Origin: Comamonas sp. GB3 AK4-5
GTDB taxonomy: Bacteria; Pseudomonadota; Gammaproteobacteria; Burkholderiales; Burkholderiaceae_C
Assembly: GCF_041320665.1 (NCBI RefSeq)
Contig: NZ_CP166730.1
Coordinates: 2,790,001 to 2,854,000 of the forward strand
Direction: 5' to 3'
DNA: 64,000 nucleotides
Each line of letters opens with the position of its first letter. The stretch's first letter is position 1. Positions 1-7,975 of the stretch are shown here, in pieces. The notes under the pieces are model-generated. The model worked only from the letters and a program-made list of their open reading frames with translations, did no database searches and had not been told where the DNA came from. The translations under genes and the position numbers were made by a program.

Positions 1-977
1 GTGCGCTCGCGCGGCGGCAGCTTGGATTTGCTGCGCAGCGACAGATTGGGCACGAACTGGATGGGCTGCACCGTCGCAACGGACTGTGCGTTGTTTTGGC
101 CGCTAACGCATGCACCATCTGTAGAAGGCGCTTCACTTTTTGCAGCATCTTCCTTGGAGCAGCTTTGGCCCTGGGCCTCTGCCTGCTCGCTGGTGGTCAT
201 ATAGGGGTTGATGTGGGGCTCCACCTCGCCAGGTGCATCCACCGTGCTGGAGTCCACCTCGAACCACCCTTCCTCCGAAGCCCGGCGGAAAAACGCCGTA
301 CCGCGCACATCGGTGATGCTCTCCACCGGCTCGCGCGCGGCAATGCGGTGCGCCACCTCCACCAGGGCACGCTCGGCATTGCCATAGAGCAAGATGTCGC
401 ATTTGCTGTCCACCACCACCGAGCGGCGTACCTTGTCGCTCCAGTAGTCATAGTGGGCAATGCGGCGCAGCGACCCTTCGATGCCGCCCAGCACAATGGG
501 CACATCCTTGTAGGCCTCGCGGCAGCGCTGGCAATAGACAATGGCAGCGCGATCCGGGCGCTTGCCCGCCACATCGCCGGGCGTGTAGGCATCGTCAGAG
601 CGGATTTTTCGATCAGCCGTGTAACGGTTGATCATGGAATCCATATTGCCCGCCGTCACCCCCCAAAACAGATTGGGCTTGCCCAGGGCCTTGAAGGCCT
701 CGGCGCTGTGCCAGTCCGGCTGGGCAATGATGCCCACGCGAAAGCCCTGGGCCTCCAGCACACGGCCGATCACGGCCATGCCAAAGCTGGGGTGGTCCAC
801 ATAGGCATCGCCTGTGACCAGAATCACATCGCAGCTGTCCCAGCCCAGCTGGTCCATCTCCGCCCGGCTCATAGGCAGGAACGGCGCCGGACCAAAGCGC
901 TTGGCCCAGTACGGTTTGTAGCTGGTCAGCGGTTTGGCCGCGCGTTCAAAGAAGGAAACGTCGATGGGGGCATTCAT
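1..977 (-). CDS. ygiQ: YgiQ family radical SAM protein, N-terminal part (runs off the left edge)
   Basis: The reverse strand reads [20 protein letters not shown] and continues open to the window edge (325 codons visible). Segments such as [20 protein letters not shown] and [20 protein letters not shown] are characteristic of the N-terminal domain of YgiQ (UPF0313) proteins. In this family the radical-SAM CxxxCxxC cluster lies further downstream, so it is outside the window; the CQRC near residue 175 is not that motif. Residues about 275-315 form a Ser/Gln/Ala-rich low-complexity stretch, probably a flexible insert. The start ATG at 977 fits homologues, with no upstream gene on this strand. 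The substrate of the family is not established. Confidence 0.9.
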   Translation of the reverse strand, partial: MNAPIDVSFFERAAKPLTSYKPYWAKRFGPAPFLPMSRAEMDQLGWDSCDVILVTGDAYVDHPSFGMAVIGRVLEAQGFRVGIIAQPDWHSAEAFKALGKPNLFWGVTAGNMDSMINRYTADRKIRSDDAYTPGDVAGKRPDRAAIVYCQRCREAYKDVPIVLGGIEGSLRRIAHYDYWSDKVRRSVVVDSKCDILLYGNAERALVEVAHRIAAREPVESITDVRGTAFFRRASEEGWFEVDSSTVDAPGEVEPHINPYMTTSEQAEAQGQSCSKEDAAKSEAPSTDGACVSGQNNAQSVATVQPIQFVPNLSLRSKSKLPPRER

Positions 978-1268
978 GGGTGAATGGCTGCTAGAAGGCA
1001 AAGAACCGGGCAGTGTACGTTTGCATGCACACCATTGCTGCTGTGGGTGTATCCGTGGAGCGGCCTGGGCCTGCTTTGGGGTCTGCTTTCGCGGCATACA
1101 CAACAGATACAACTCCATGCCTACTTTCAACACCAGGCAGTCACAACATCCTTGCCAACATGGGCTTCGACGGCCATCAAAGGCCAGAATCCCCCTTTTT
1201 TCCCGGCTTTAGCAACGTAACATCCAATCTACATTTCCCTCACTGTTTTGTTTGTCAGGGAGATGGTT

Positions 1269-1490
1269 ATGGACATTTCATTCGCCGCCGCCGTTCGCAA
1301 TGCCAGCAATGCCTGGGCACAAGGCCGTACCACGGATGCAGTGACCATGGCCGAGCTCACCAAGCGCCAACTGGGCAACCAGTCTCCCGCCCAGTTGACC
1401 GGACAGCTCTCGGCCTCCCAGTTGGCCGTGCTGCAACCCGAGTTGGCCCGCTATGGCCAACTGGGCACCAAACTCAATCTGTATGCCTGA
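1269..1490 (+). CDS. Small hypothetical protein (73 aa)
   Basis: A short frame reads MDISFAAAVRNASNAWAQGR and ends NLYA. I chose the ATG at 1269 because the purine-rich AGGGAG at 1257-1262 lies at normal ribosome-binding distance from it but directly abuts the ATG at 1263. The protein is Gln/Leu/Ala-rich, with no signal peptide, membrane segment or recognised domain. It lies about 100 bases upstream of an XRE regulator on the same strand and may share its transcript. I do not recognise the family. Confidence 0.5.
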   Translation: MDISFAAAVRNASNAWAQGRTTDAVTMAELTKRQLGNQSPAQLTGQLSASQLAVLQPELARYGQLGTKLNLYA

Positions 1491-1589
1491 GCACTGCACC
1501 CGCAGTTGCCGCACGCACTGCGACGCATGGCACGCCAGACACCCAGGCTGGCGACTACAGTGACCGCCCCACTCCACCACCGCACAGCT

Positions 1590-1892
1590 ATGTCAGACAG
1601 CAGCACCTCTCAGGCTTCGGATACCTTGACCTCCATCACTCCCCTGGTGGCCACCCTGGCGCAGGCACGCAAGCTTCAGCAGATGACGCAGGCAGAGCTG
1701 GCCAGCCAGGCCGGACTGTCCCGCATGACCGTGCAACGCCTGGAAAGCAATGGCCTGGATCCACGCCTTTCCACCCTGAATGAAATGGCCCGGGTACTGG
1801 GCTATGTGCTGCTGGCCGTTCCGCAAAACTCGGAAGGCTTGGTTCTGCGGGCACTCCAGCAACACGCTGCCGCCTCGGCGCCAACGCTGTAG
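1590..1892 (+). CDS. XRE-family helix-turn-helix transcriptional regulator (100 aa)
   Basis: The protein carries one Cro/CI-type helix-turn-helix: ARKLQQMTQAELASQAGLSR followed by MTVQRLESNGLDPRLSTLNE, where recognition-helix and capping positions fit the XRE family. An N-terminal 25-residue Ser/Thr-rich tail precedes it. The ATG at 1590 (MSDSSTSQ) is preferred because the upstream in-frame extension is Arg/Pro-rich and unlike the family. Similar single-domain proteins act as autoregulators or as antitoxin subunits of HipBA-type modules, but no kinase toxin gene follows. A strong terminator comes directly after the gene. Confidence 0.8.
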   Translation: MSDSSTSQASDTLTSITPLVATLAQARKLQQMTQAELASQAGLSRMTVQRLESNGLDPRLSTLNEMARVLGYVLLAVPQNSEGLVLRALQQHAAASAPTL

Positions 1893-1914
1893 CCACAGCC
1901 ATACCCCATATCCA

Positions 1915-1945
1915 GCGCACGGTGACTACACCGTGCGCTTTTTTC
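1915..1945 (+). terminator. Rho-independent terminator after the XRE gene
   Basis: A perfect 10-bp stem GCGCACGGTG / CACCGTGCGC closes a 4-nt ACTA loop and is followed by six T residues. It lies 23 bases after the XRE stop codon. Confidence 0.9.
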
Positions 1946-2043
1946 GTTTTGGCCTTACATGCCATTTCCTGCCGGGAATGGCTGCTGCACCTGGAAAGCG
2001 CGGGCAGTTGTGCTGGATCAGATGCGCATCAAACTCAGCACTC

Positions 2044-2074
2044 AATGTAAATTTATTTACCTTTTATTTACATT
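2044..2074. promoter_or_regulatory. Operator-like inverted and direct repeats
   Basis: Arms AATGTAAAT (2044-2052) and ATTTACATT (2066-2074) form a perfect 9-bp inverted repeat. Overlapping it, TTTATTTAC occurs twice (2052-2060 and 2063-2071), 11 bases apart, which puts both copies on one face of the helix. The site is far more AT-rich than its surroundings and lies 56 bases upstream of the hypothetical gene at 2130. The layout suits a dimeric repressor, conceivably the neighbouring XRE protein; that link is inference. Confidence 0.5.
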
Positions 2075-2129
2075 TGACCGGTGTGCGACACAGAACAATT
2101 CCACCCGAGAACACTATAGATACAAAGCC

Positions 2130-2504
2130 ATGCGCTCCACCTTCGAGACCCGGCTGGTCACCTTGCTGAACAAACTGGAAGCCGCACCCCTATGCGGCAA
2201 TGCCGACGCCGCTTTCGCACTGTTTCATGCAGCCTGGCTGGCCACCAACGAAGCCCACAAAAGCCCTCCCGCACTGCTGGCGCATTGGCGCAGCCAGCGC
2301 CTGTGCTCCGAGCATGGCTGGCAAGACCTGCACACCCAGGCAGCCCATCTGAGCTTTGCCGAGTCCCCCAACATCCGCGTGTATCTGCACGCTGATGGCG
2401 GTATCGTCATCCAGCGCATGGCGCCTGCCTGCGGCAGCATCCTCTGCGCCAAACTTGGACAAGCTCGCATGGAGCTGGCCGCTGTGCCTGAATTCGTGCG
2501 CTAA
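2130..2504 (+). CDS. Hypothetical protein (124 aa)
   Basis: The frame reads MRSTFETRLVTLLNKLEAAP and ends MELAAVPEFVR. It is predicted soluble and mostly helical, with four Cys and no signal peptide or membrane segment; I do not recognise the family. The ATG at 2130 was chosen because codons upstream belong to the AT-rich operator-like region. The TAA stop (2502-2504) is exactly the target site at which the following IS element inserted. The target duplication is TAA, so the stop codon survives and the protein is probably unchanged. Confidence 0.55.
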   Translation: MRSTFETRLVTLLNKLEAAPLCGNADAAFALFHAAWLATNEAHKSPPALLAHWRSQRLCSEHGWQDLHTQAAHLSFAESPNIRVYLHADGGIVIQRMAPACGSILCAKLGQARMELAAVPEFVR

Positions 2505-3337
2505 GAACGTGTTCAAAGTCTCCTGAGCAAGAGCCCCAAGAACGCCAGATGGACGAACTGCAAGCTGGTGTTGAGCCATCGCTCGCAGTTCTTCCACAAC
2601 CTCCTGTTCTTCTCTAGCCAGGCGAGGCTGCGCTCGACGATCCAGCGCTTGGGCATGATCTTGAAGCTGTGCATCTCGCTTCTCTTGGCGATTTGCACCG
2701 TGACGTGCCCGCCCAAAATCTCCTACCCCCCTTGCGTGAAGGGCTGACCCACGTAGCCGCTGTCGCACAGCACGCCTTGCACTCGGCCCAACGTCCGCTT
2801 ACAGCGCTGCAGGGCACCTTTGCGGTCCGTTACCTCGGCCGTGGTCACCGCAATGGCATGTGGCAGCCCCTGGGTGTCCACCGCAATATACCGCTTGATC
2901 CCACAGACCTTCTTGCCAGCGTCATAGCCCTTCAGCCCCGCCGTGTCCGTGTTCTTCACGCTCTGCGCGTCCACGATCAAGAACGCGCTGCATGCGTTGC
3001 GCCCCAGTTTCTCGCGGGCCGCGCCAACCTGATTTTTTTAAAGCCTGCTCCAGCAGGCTGCCACCCTCGCGGGACTCGCTCCAGATCGCCCAGTACGAAT
3101 GCACCGTGCGCCACTTGGGAAAGTCGCTGGGCAGCGCTCGCCACTGGCAGCCCGTGCGCAGCAGATACAGCACGGCGCAGAACACCTAGTAAAGCTCCAC
3201 CTTGCGTGGGGGCGTCCTTTTGTGCGCACTCTCCAGCATTGGCCGGATCACTTCGAACTGCTCACGCTTGATATCGCTGGGGTAGCCTTTTCTCATCCTG
3301 CGAGCTTCTCACATCTGGCGAGACTTTGAACACGTTC
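2505..3337 (-). mobile_element. IS5-family insertion sequence (IS427-like), 833 bp, decayed
   Basis: Perfect 18-bp terminal inverted repeats lie at 2505-2522 (GAACGTGTTCAAAGTCTC) and 3320-3337. They are flanked by a direct duplication TAA at 2502-2504 and 3338-3340. A 3-bp TNA target duplication, a length near 830 bp and a DDE transposase resembling IS427-group proteins all fit the IS5 family. The single transposase gene runs on the minus strand and is interrupted. Both ends are intact, so the element could still be moved in trans by an active relative. Confidence 0.92.
2513..3296 (-). pseudogene. IS5-family transposase, disrupted by two TAG codons and a frame change
   Basis: Translation begins MRKGYPSDIKREQFEVIRPM at 3296. 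An in-frame TAG at 3188-3186 interrupts [18 protein letters not shown], where relatives usually have Asp. A run of seven A residues (plus-strand T run near 3034) then separates the first frame from the frame encoding [21 protein letters not shown] second TAG at 2725-2723 interrupts QPFTQGG*EILGGHVTVQIA, before the C-terminal KRWIVERSLAWLEK block. The homopolymer shift could be programmed slippage as in some IS5 relatives, but the two stops argue for a dead gene. The final stop lies in the left terminal repeat. Confidence 0.88.
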
Positions 3338-3352
3338 TAAGGGCCAAGCCCT

Positions 3353-4138
3353 TTACCCAGCACCCGCTCCATCGTCCATGGCCAATACGGCAGCCAGGCT
3401 GACCGTGGCTGGCCCGCGCAGCACAGCATCGGCCACCGTGTCCAAATCCGTGGCAGTGGTGTTGAGCACCACCACGCGCCGGCCGCAGCGGTGGGCCAAT
3501 TGGGCCAGGCCCGCTGCGGGATAAACCACACCGGCCGTACCCACCACCAACAACAGATCGCAGGCTTCGGCCGCTGCCTGGGCGCGCGCCAGCACGCTGC
3601 CGGGCAGCATTTCACCAAACCACACCACGCCGGGGCGGCGCAGATTGCCGCAATGGGGGCATGCCGGTGGCTCGCCATCGCTCAGCACCTCAGGATTGCA
3701 CTGCGGGCAAGGCCGGTTCAGCCAGCGGTCTTGCCACAGGTCACCGTGCAGGCACAGCACATCGGCGCTGCCTGCGCGCTGGTGCAGCCCGTCCACATTC
3801 TGGGTCACCAAGGTCATCCGATCTGGATGCTGGCGGGCCCAGTCCGCCAACGCCAAATGGGCGGCATTGGGCTGGACAGCGGCGATCAATTCACGACGGT
3901 GCTGGTACCAGCGCCACACGCGCTCGGGGTTGGCGCGAAAGCCGGCCTCGCTGGCCATGTCCTCGGCACGAAACTGCGCCCAGTAGCCCGTCTGGGCATC
4001 GCGAAAAGTCAGCACACCCGAGGCTGCGCTCACACCTGCCCCGGTCAGCACACACAAGCGACTGGCCTGCGCCACCCAGTTGCGCACGGTATGTACGCTG
4101 GCAGCGTCCAAGGTGTTTTCAGGCGTGCAGGCAGTCAT
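3353..4138 (-). CDS. Sir2-family NAD-dependent protein deacylase (261 aa)
   Basis: Sirtuins remove acyl groups from lysine with NAD as co-substrate. Visible motifs in order are GAGVSAASGVLTFRD (NAD loop, about 33-47), TQNVDGLHQRAG (112-123), catalytic His131 in LHGD, zinc-binding Cys144/147 and Cys160/163, and VVGTAGVVYPAAG. A Tyr78-x-x-Arg81 pair in WYQHRR matches the Tyr/Arg pair that CobB and SIRT5 use to bind succinyl or malonyl groups, so desuccinylase activity is plausible. Length fits bacterial CobB-like enzymes. It lies between the IS element and rlmB, with about 36 bases to the latter. Confidence 0.9.
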   Translation of the reverse strand: MTACTPENTLDAASVHTVRNWVAQASRLCVLTGAGVSAASGVLTFRDAQTGYWAQFRAEDMASEAGFRANPERVWRWYQHRRELIAAVQPNAAHLALADWARQHPDRMTLVTQNVDGLHQRAGSADVLCLHGDLWQDRWLNRPCPQCNPEVLSDGEPPACPHCGNLRRPGVVWFGEMLPGSVLARAQAAAEACDLLLVVGTAGVVYPAAGLAQLAHRCGRRVVVLNTTATDLDTVADAVLRGPATVSLAAVLAMDDGAGAG

Positions 4139-4174
4139 GGTGCGCTCAAGCAGCTATCAAAAAAGAGGTCGACC

Positions 4175-4933
4175 TCAGGCTGCCGGCACCTGACGTTGTC
4201 GCAGCGCCTCATACAGGCACACGCCGCTGGCCACGGACACATTCAGGCTTTCCACCGCACCCTGCATGGGGATGCTGACCAGCGCGTCGCAGGTCTTGCG
4301 GGTGAGCTGGCGCATGCCATCGCCTTCCGCACCCAGCACCAAAGCGGTAGGGCCGGTCAGGTCCATCTGGTAGAGGTGCTTGTCGGCATCGCCGCTGGTG
4401 CCAATCACCCAGATGCCGCGCTCCTTGAGCTCCTTGAGCGTGCGGGCCAGATTGGTGACCATGAAATACGGCACAGTTTCGGCCGCGCCGCTGGCCACCT
4501 TGGCCACGGTGGCGTTGATGCCAGCCGCGTGGTCCTTGGGGGCGATCACGGCATGCACGCCAGCGCCGTCGGCCACGCGCAGACAGGCGCCCAGGTTGTG
4601 GGGATCGGTCACGCCGTCCAGCACCAGCAGCAGCGGGGCCTTGACACCGGACTCTTGCAGGTCATCCAGCAGCTCGTCGAGCGTGCGGGTGTCCTTGACC
4701 TCTTCCACGCGCGCGGCCACGCCCTGGTGGCCATGGCTGCCAGCCAGTTTGGCGATGCGCAGGGAGTCGGCCTCGATCAACCGGGCGCCCACCTCCTTGG
4801 CACGCTCCAGAAACTGGCGCATGCGCGCATCGCGGCGCGAGGCCTCGTAGTAGATTTCGATGATGGATTGCGGCGCGGTCTTCAGGCGCACGCCCACGGC
4901 ATGAAAGCCGAAAAGCACTTTGGGGGACGACAT
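4175..4933 (-). CDS. rlmB: 23S rRNA (guanosine(2251)-2'-O)-methyltransferase RlmB
   Basis: RlmB is a SPOUT (TrmH-type) methylase acting on G2251 of the ribosomal P loop. [20 protein letters not shown] opens the N-terminal substrate-binding domain. The three SPOUT motifs are visible as [40 protein letters not shown] and [19 protein letters not shown]. The open frame extends to 5149, but conserved homology starts at the ATG at 4933, giving 252 residues, near the family norm. The ribosome binding site is weak. It is transcribed in the same direction as the downstream sirtuin and divergently from sstT. Confidence 0.95.
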   Translation of the reverse strand: MSSPKVLFGFHAVGVRLKTAPQSIIEIYYEASRRDARMRQFLERAKEVGARLIEADSLRIAKLAGSHGHQGVAARVEEVKDTRTLDELLDDLQESGVKAPLLLVLDGVTDPHNLGACLRVADGAGVHAVIAPKDHAAGINATVAKVASGAAETVPYFMVTNLARTLKELKERGIWVIGTSGDADKHLYQMDLTGPTALVLGAEGDGMRQLTRKTCDALVSIPMQGAVESLNVSVASGVCLYEALRQRQVPAA

Positions 4934-5161
4934 AGGAGCGGCATTATCCAGCCAAGCCAATGTCCGAGAAGAAAATGGGCCGCACGCCAGCCTGCTCCGC
5001 CCGCTGCGGCCTGCCATGGCGGTGACACACAGCTCCCCCTGCACCCAACTTTCGTAAGTACCTGCTAACCACTCGGCTTTCCCTGGACACCTACACTGCC
5101 GGCATCGGTGTGGCGCAGGGCCCTGGCAGCCCCACACCTTCTCTTCCACCGGTCATGGAAA

Positions 5162-5235
5162 GTCGCTGTATTGCAGCGACCGTCCAGGGCCGGTTTCCTT
5201 TTTATGTGCTGCAGGCCGGGCGCCGGCCCTGCAGG
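5162..5235 (+). promoter_or_regulatory. Structured leader upstream of sstT (two hairpins)
   Basis: The 319-base gap between rlmB and sstT holds two hairpins just before sstT. GTCGCTG (5162-5168) pairs with CAGCGAC (5174-5180). A GC-rich near-palindrome spans about 5209-5235 with CTGCAGG and CCTGCAG arms. The second lies 17 bases before the start codon and could mask the translation start or act as an attenuator. I do not recognise a named riboswitch here. Confidence 0.35.
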
Positions 5236-5252
5236 TCTTTGCGTTTTTCACC

Positions 5253-6485
5253 ATGATGCTTTCCCCTCTGATGAACCGCCTATGCCACACCAGCCTGGTC
5301 ACACGCATCGTGACTGGTTTGGTGCTGGGCATTGTGCTGGCCCTGGCCTGGCCACAAGGCGCATTGCATGTCGAGCTGCTGGGCACCCTTTTCATCTCGG
5401 CCCTGAAGTCCCTGGCCCCGGTGCTGGTGTTTGTGCTGGTGATCGCCGCCATCGGCAACCACCGCCCTGGCGAGGTCACCTTGCTCAAGCCCGTGCTATG
5501 GCTGTATGTGGTGGGCACGCTGGCCGCGTCCGTGGTGGGTGTGGCGGCCAGTATGCTCTTCCCCTCGGTGCTGCATTTCAAGGATGCGGCCACCGGCGTT
5601 TCCGCCCCTGGCGGCATCCGCGAAGTGCTGATGGGCGTGCTGTTGAGCGCCGTGGACAACCCGGTCAACGCCCTGCTCAAGGCCAACTACATCGGCATTT
5701 TGGTGTGGGCCATTGGCTTTGGCGTGGCGCTGCGCCATGCCAGTGAAACCACGCGCCGCGCCGTGTCCGATCTGTCCAACGGCGTGACCTTCATCATCCA
5801 GACCGTGATCCGCTGCGCGCCTCTGGGCATCTTTGGCCTGGTGGCCTCCACGGTGGCCGCCACCGGCCTGGATGCGCTGTCCGGTTACCTGCGCGTGCTG
5901 ATGGTGCTGCTGGGCTCCATGCTGTTTGTGGCCCTGGTGGTCAACCCGCTGATTGTGTGGTGCAAGATTCGCCGCAACCCCTATCCGCTGGTGTGGATGT
6001 GCCTACGCGAAAGCGGTGTCACCGCCTTTTTCACGCGCAGCTCGGCCGCCAACATCCCCATCAACATGGCGATTGCCAAGCGCCTGGGACTGAACGAGAG
6101 CACCTACAGCGTGGCCATTCCGCTGGGGGCCACCATCAACATGGCCGGCGCGGCCATCACCATCAGCGTGCTGACACTGGCCGCCGCCCACACCCTGAAC
6201 ATGACGGTGGACATTCCCACAGCCTTGCTGCTGTGCGTGGTCTCGGCCCTGTGTGCCTGTGGCGCCTCGGGCGTGGCAGGTGGCTCGCTGCTCTTGATTC
6301 CGCTGGCCTGCAGCCTGTTCGGCATCTCCAACGACATTGCCATGCAGGTGGTGGGCATTGGCTACATTATCAGCGTGCTGCAGGACTCGACCGAGACGGC
6401 GCTGAACTCCTCCACCGACGTGATCTTCACCGCAGCGGTCTGCCTTTCGGAAGAGCAGCGCCAGGCCCAGGCCGTGCAGGCCTGA
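5253..6485 (+). CDS. sstT: Sodium-dependent serine/threonine symporter SstT
   Basis: SstT belongs to the dicarboxylate/amino acid:cation symporter family and imports Ser and Thr with Na+. The 410-residue protein has about eight hydrophobic helices. Characteristic segments include [58 protein letters not shown] and [20 protein letters not shown], corresponding to the reentrant-loop and cation-site regions. ATG at 5253 is used; an in-frame ATG at 5271 ([14 protein letters not shown]) resembles homologue starts equally well and neither has a clear ribosome binding site. The gene stands alone. Confidence 0.95.
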   Translation: MMLSPLMNRLCHTSLVTRIVTGLVLGIVLALAWPQGALHVELLGTLFISALKSLAPVLVFVLVIAAIGNHRPGEVTLLKPVLWLYVVGTLAASVVGVAASMLFPSVLHFKDAATGVSAPGGIREVLMGVLLSAVDNPVNALLKANYIGILVWAIGFGVALRHASETTRRAVSDLSNGVTFIIQTVIRCAPLGIFGLVASTVAATGLDALSGYLRVLMVLLGSMLFVALVVNPLIVWCKIRRNPYPLVWMCLRESGVTAFFTRSSAANIPINMAIAKRLGLNESTYSVAIPLGATINMAGAAITISVLTLAAAHTLNMTVDIPTALLLCVVSALCACGASGVAGGSLLLIPLACSLFGISNDIAMQVVGIGYIISVLQDSTETALNSSTDVIFTAAVCLSEEQRQAQAVQA

Positions 6486-6506
6486 GCCTTTTACCCCAGC
6501 CAAGCA

Positions 6507-6536
6507 GGGCGGATTGCACATGGCGGCAATCCGCCC
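6507..6536. terminator. Hairpin after sstT without a T tract
   Basis: An 11-bp perfect stem GGGCGGATTGC / GCAATCCGCCC with an 8-nt loop starts 22 bases after the sstT stop. No T run follows, so it may protect the 3' end or pause polymerase rather than terminate by itself. Confidence 0.45.
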
Positions 6537-6698
6537 GCCCTCCCCCATCACCGCTTCCTCGGCGATTCAACTGCATGGCAGCGTGCTGCGTATCACGCTT
6601 TCTGCAAGTTTTTTTCATTTCCCCTATAAATACGATACCTTATTAAGCCTCGGGGCTCATAAAATAATCATACACCCAACCACATAATGGGATGGTCT

Positions 6699-6758
6699 GC
6701 AGAATTCCTATTTTCAAGGAATCGCAGAACATAATCCAGGAGACGCAGAATCCCTATT
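6699..6758. promoter_or_regulatory. Direct repeats upstream of the GH105 gene
   Basis: GCAGAATTCCTATT (6699-6712) and GCAGAATCCCTATT (6745-6758) are 14-base direct repeats with one mismatch, 46 bases apart. An inverted ATTCC/GGAAT pair overlaps the first copy. They lie 56-115 bases before the GH105 start in an AT-rich region, a position suited to regulator binding. Confidence 0.4.
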
Positions 6759-6813
6759 GACATCTGCTGTCGCACTCTGATTGACCGCATCATCTGTGAA
6801 GGACTTCATAGCG

Positions 6814-7956
6814 ATGAGAGTGAAAAAATATGTGGCCCGATGGGTGTATGCCATGGCCATCGTGTTGGGTGGTTGCGCCAATACAGTGCCCAACACGGGC
6901 ATGCAACGCAGCGAGGTGCTTGCGGCCATCAACCAGGTCAATACTTACTGGCAAACCCGAACGCCTGCACAGCAAGATGCCTACTGGGACGTGGCCACCT
7001 ATCACACAGGCAATATCGAGGCCTATCGTGTAACGGGCAACCCGCATTATCTGCGTTACTCAGAGGCCTGGGCTGAGCACAACCAGTGGATGGGCGCAAA
7101 ATCCACCGACAAGGCCAATTGGAAATACCAGTCCGCCAGCAAAAAAGAAGATTACGTGCTCTTTGCGGATTGGCAAACCTGTTTTCAGGTCTATATCGAT
7201 CTCTACCACCTAGAAAAAGACCCGCGCAAGATTGCACGCGCCCAGGAAGTCATGGCCTACCAAATCAGCACAGCGCCACAAGACTATTGGTGGTGGGTGG
7301 ATGGCTTGTATATGGGTATGCCCGTGATGACCAAAATGCACAAAATTACCGGCGATCGCCAGTACCTCGAGAAAATGCATGCGTATTACAGCTACACCAA
7401 CAGCATCATGTATGACGCTGAGGCAGGGCTGTATTACCGTGATGCGCGCTATGTCTACCCCAAGCACCAAAGCAGCAGCGGAAAAAAGGATTTCTGGGCG
7501 CGGGGTGATGGCTGGGCCTTTGCCGCGCTGGCCAGGGTGCTGGCAGAGCTGCCGCAGGATGATCCCCACCGCACCGAGTATGTGCAGCGCCTGCAGGCCA
7601 TGGCGGCCGCGCTGCTGCCCACCCAGCAGGCCGATGGCTACTGGACACGCAGCCTGCTGGACCCCGCCCATGCGCCAGGCCCGGAAACCAGCGGCACCGC
7701 CTTTTTCACCTATGGCCTGCTGTGGGGCGTCAACAATGGTCTGTTGCCGCGCGATCAATACCTGCCTGCGGCCCAACGCGGCTGGCGCTATCTGACCAAG
7801 ACCGCCATGCAGCCCGACGGCAAGCTGGGCTATGTTCAGCCGATTGGCCACAGGGCCATTCCTGGTCAGGTGCTGGACCAGGACTCGACGGCGGACTTCG
7901 GCGTCGGCGCCTTCTTGCTGGCGGGCGCCGAAATGATCCGCCTGCTCGACCAATAA
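6814..7956 (+). CDS. Glycoside hydrolase family 105 (unsaturated uronyl/rhamnogalacturonyl hydrolase-like) lipoprotein
   Basis: GH105/GH88 enzymes cleave the unsaturated uronic acid left at the end of oligosaccharides by polysaccharide lyases. The (alpha/alpha)6-barrel pattern is visible: YWDVATYHTGNIEAYRVTG, the catalytic-type Asp in WWWVDGLYMGMPVMTKM, WARGDGWAFAALARVL and ETSGTAFFTYGLLWGVNNG. The N-terminus is a lipoprotein signal with Cys in VLGGCANT, implying membrane anchoring on the periplasmic side. ATG at 6814 gives a proper signal peptide. The DUF4861 gene follows after 19 bases. The natural substrate cannot be told from sequence; no lyase or sugar transporter is adjacent. Confidence 0.85.
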   Translation: MRVKKYVARWVYAMAIVLGGCANTVPNTGMQRSEVLAAINQVNTYWQTRTPAQQDAYWDVATYHTGNIEAYRVTGNPHYLRYSEAWAEHNQWMGAKSTDKANWKYQSASKKEDYVLFADWQTCFQVYIDLYHLEKDPRKIARAQEVMAYQISTAPQDYWWWVDGLYMGMPVMTKMHKITGDRQYLEKMHAYYSYTNSIMYDAEAGLYYRDARYVYPKHQSSSGKKDFWARGDGWAFAALARVLAELPQDDPHRTEYVQRLQAMAAALLPTQQADGYWTRSLLDPAHAPGPETSGTAFFTYGLLWGVNNGLLPRDQYLPAAQRGWRYLTKTAMQPDGKLGYVQPIGHRAIPGQVLDQDSTADFGVGAFLLAGAEMIRLLDQ

Positions 7957-7975
7957 GCCCAGCAAGGAGCAGCAC

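Noticed and set aside
96..983. 295-codon plus-strand frame opposite ygiQ
   Set aside because: The minus strand encodes a recognisable YgiQ protein; the plus-strand translation has no family features.
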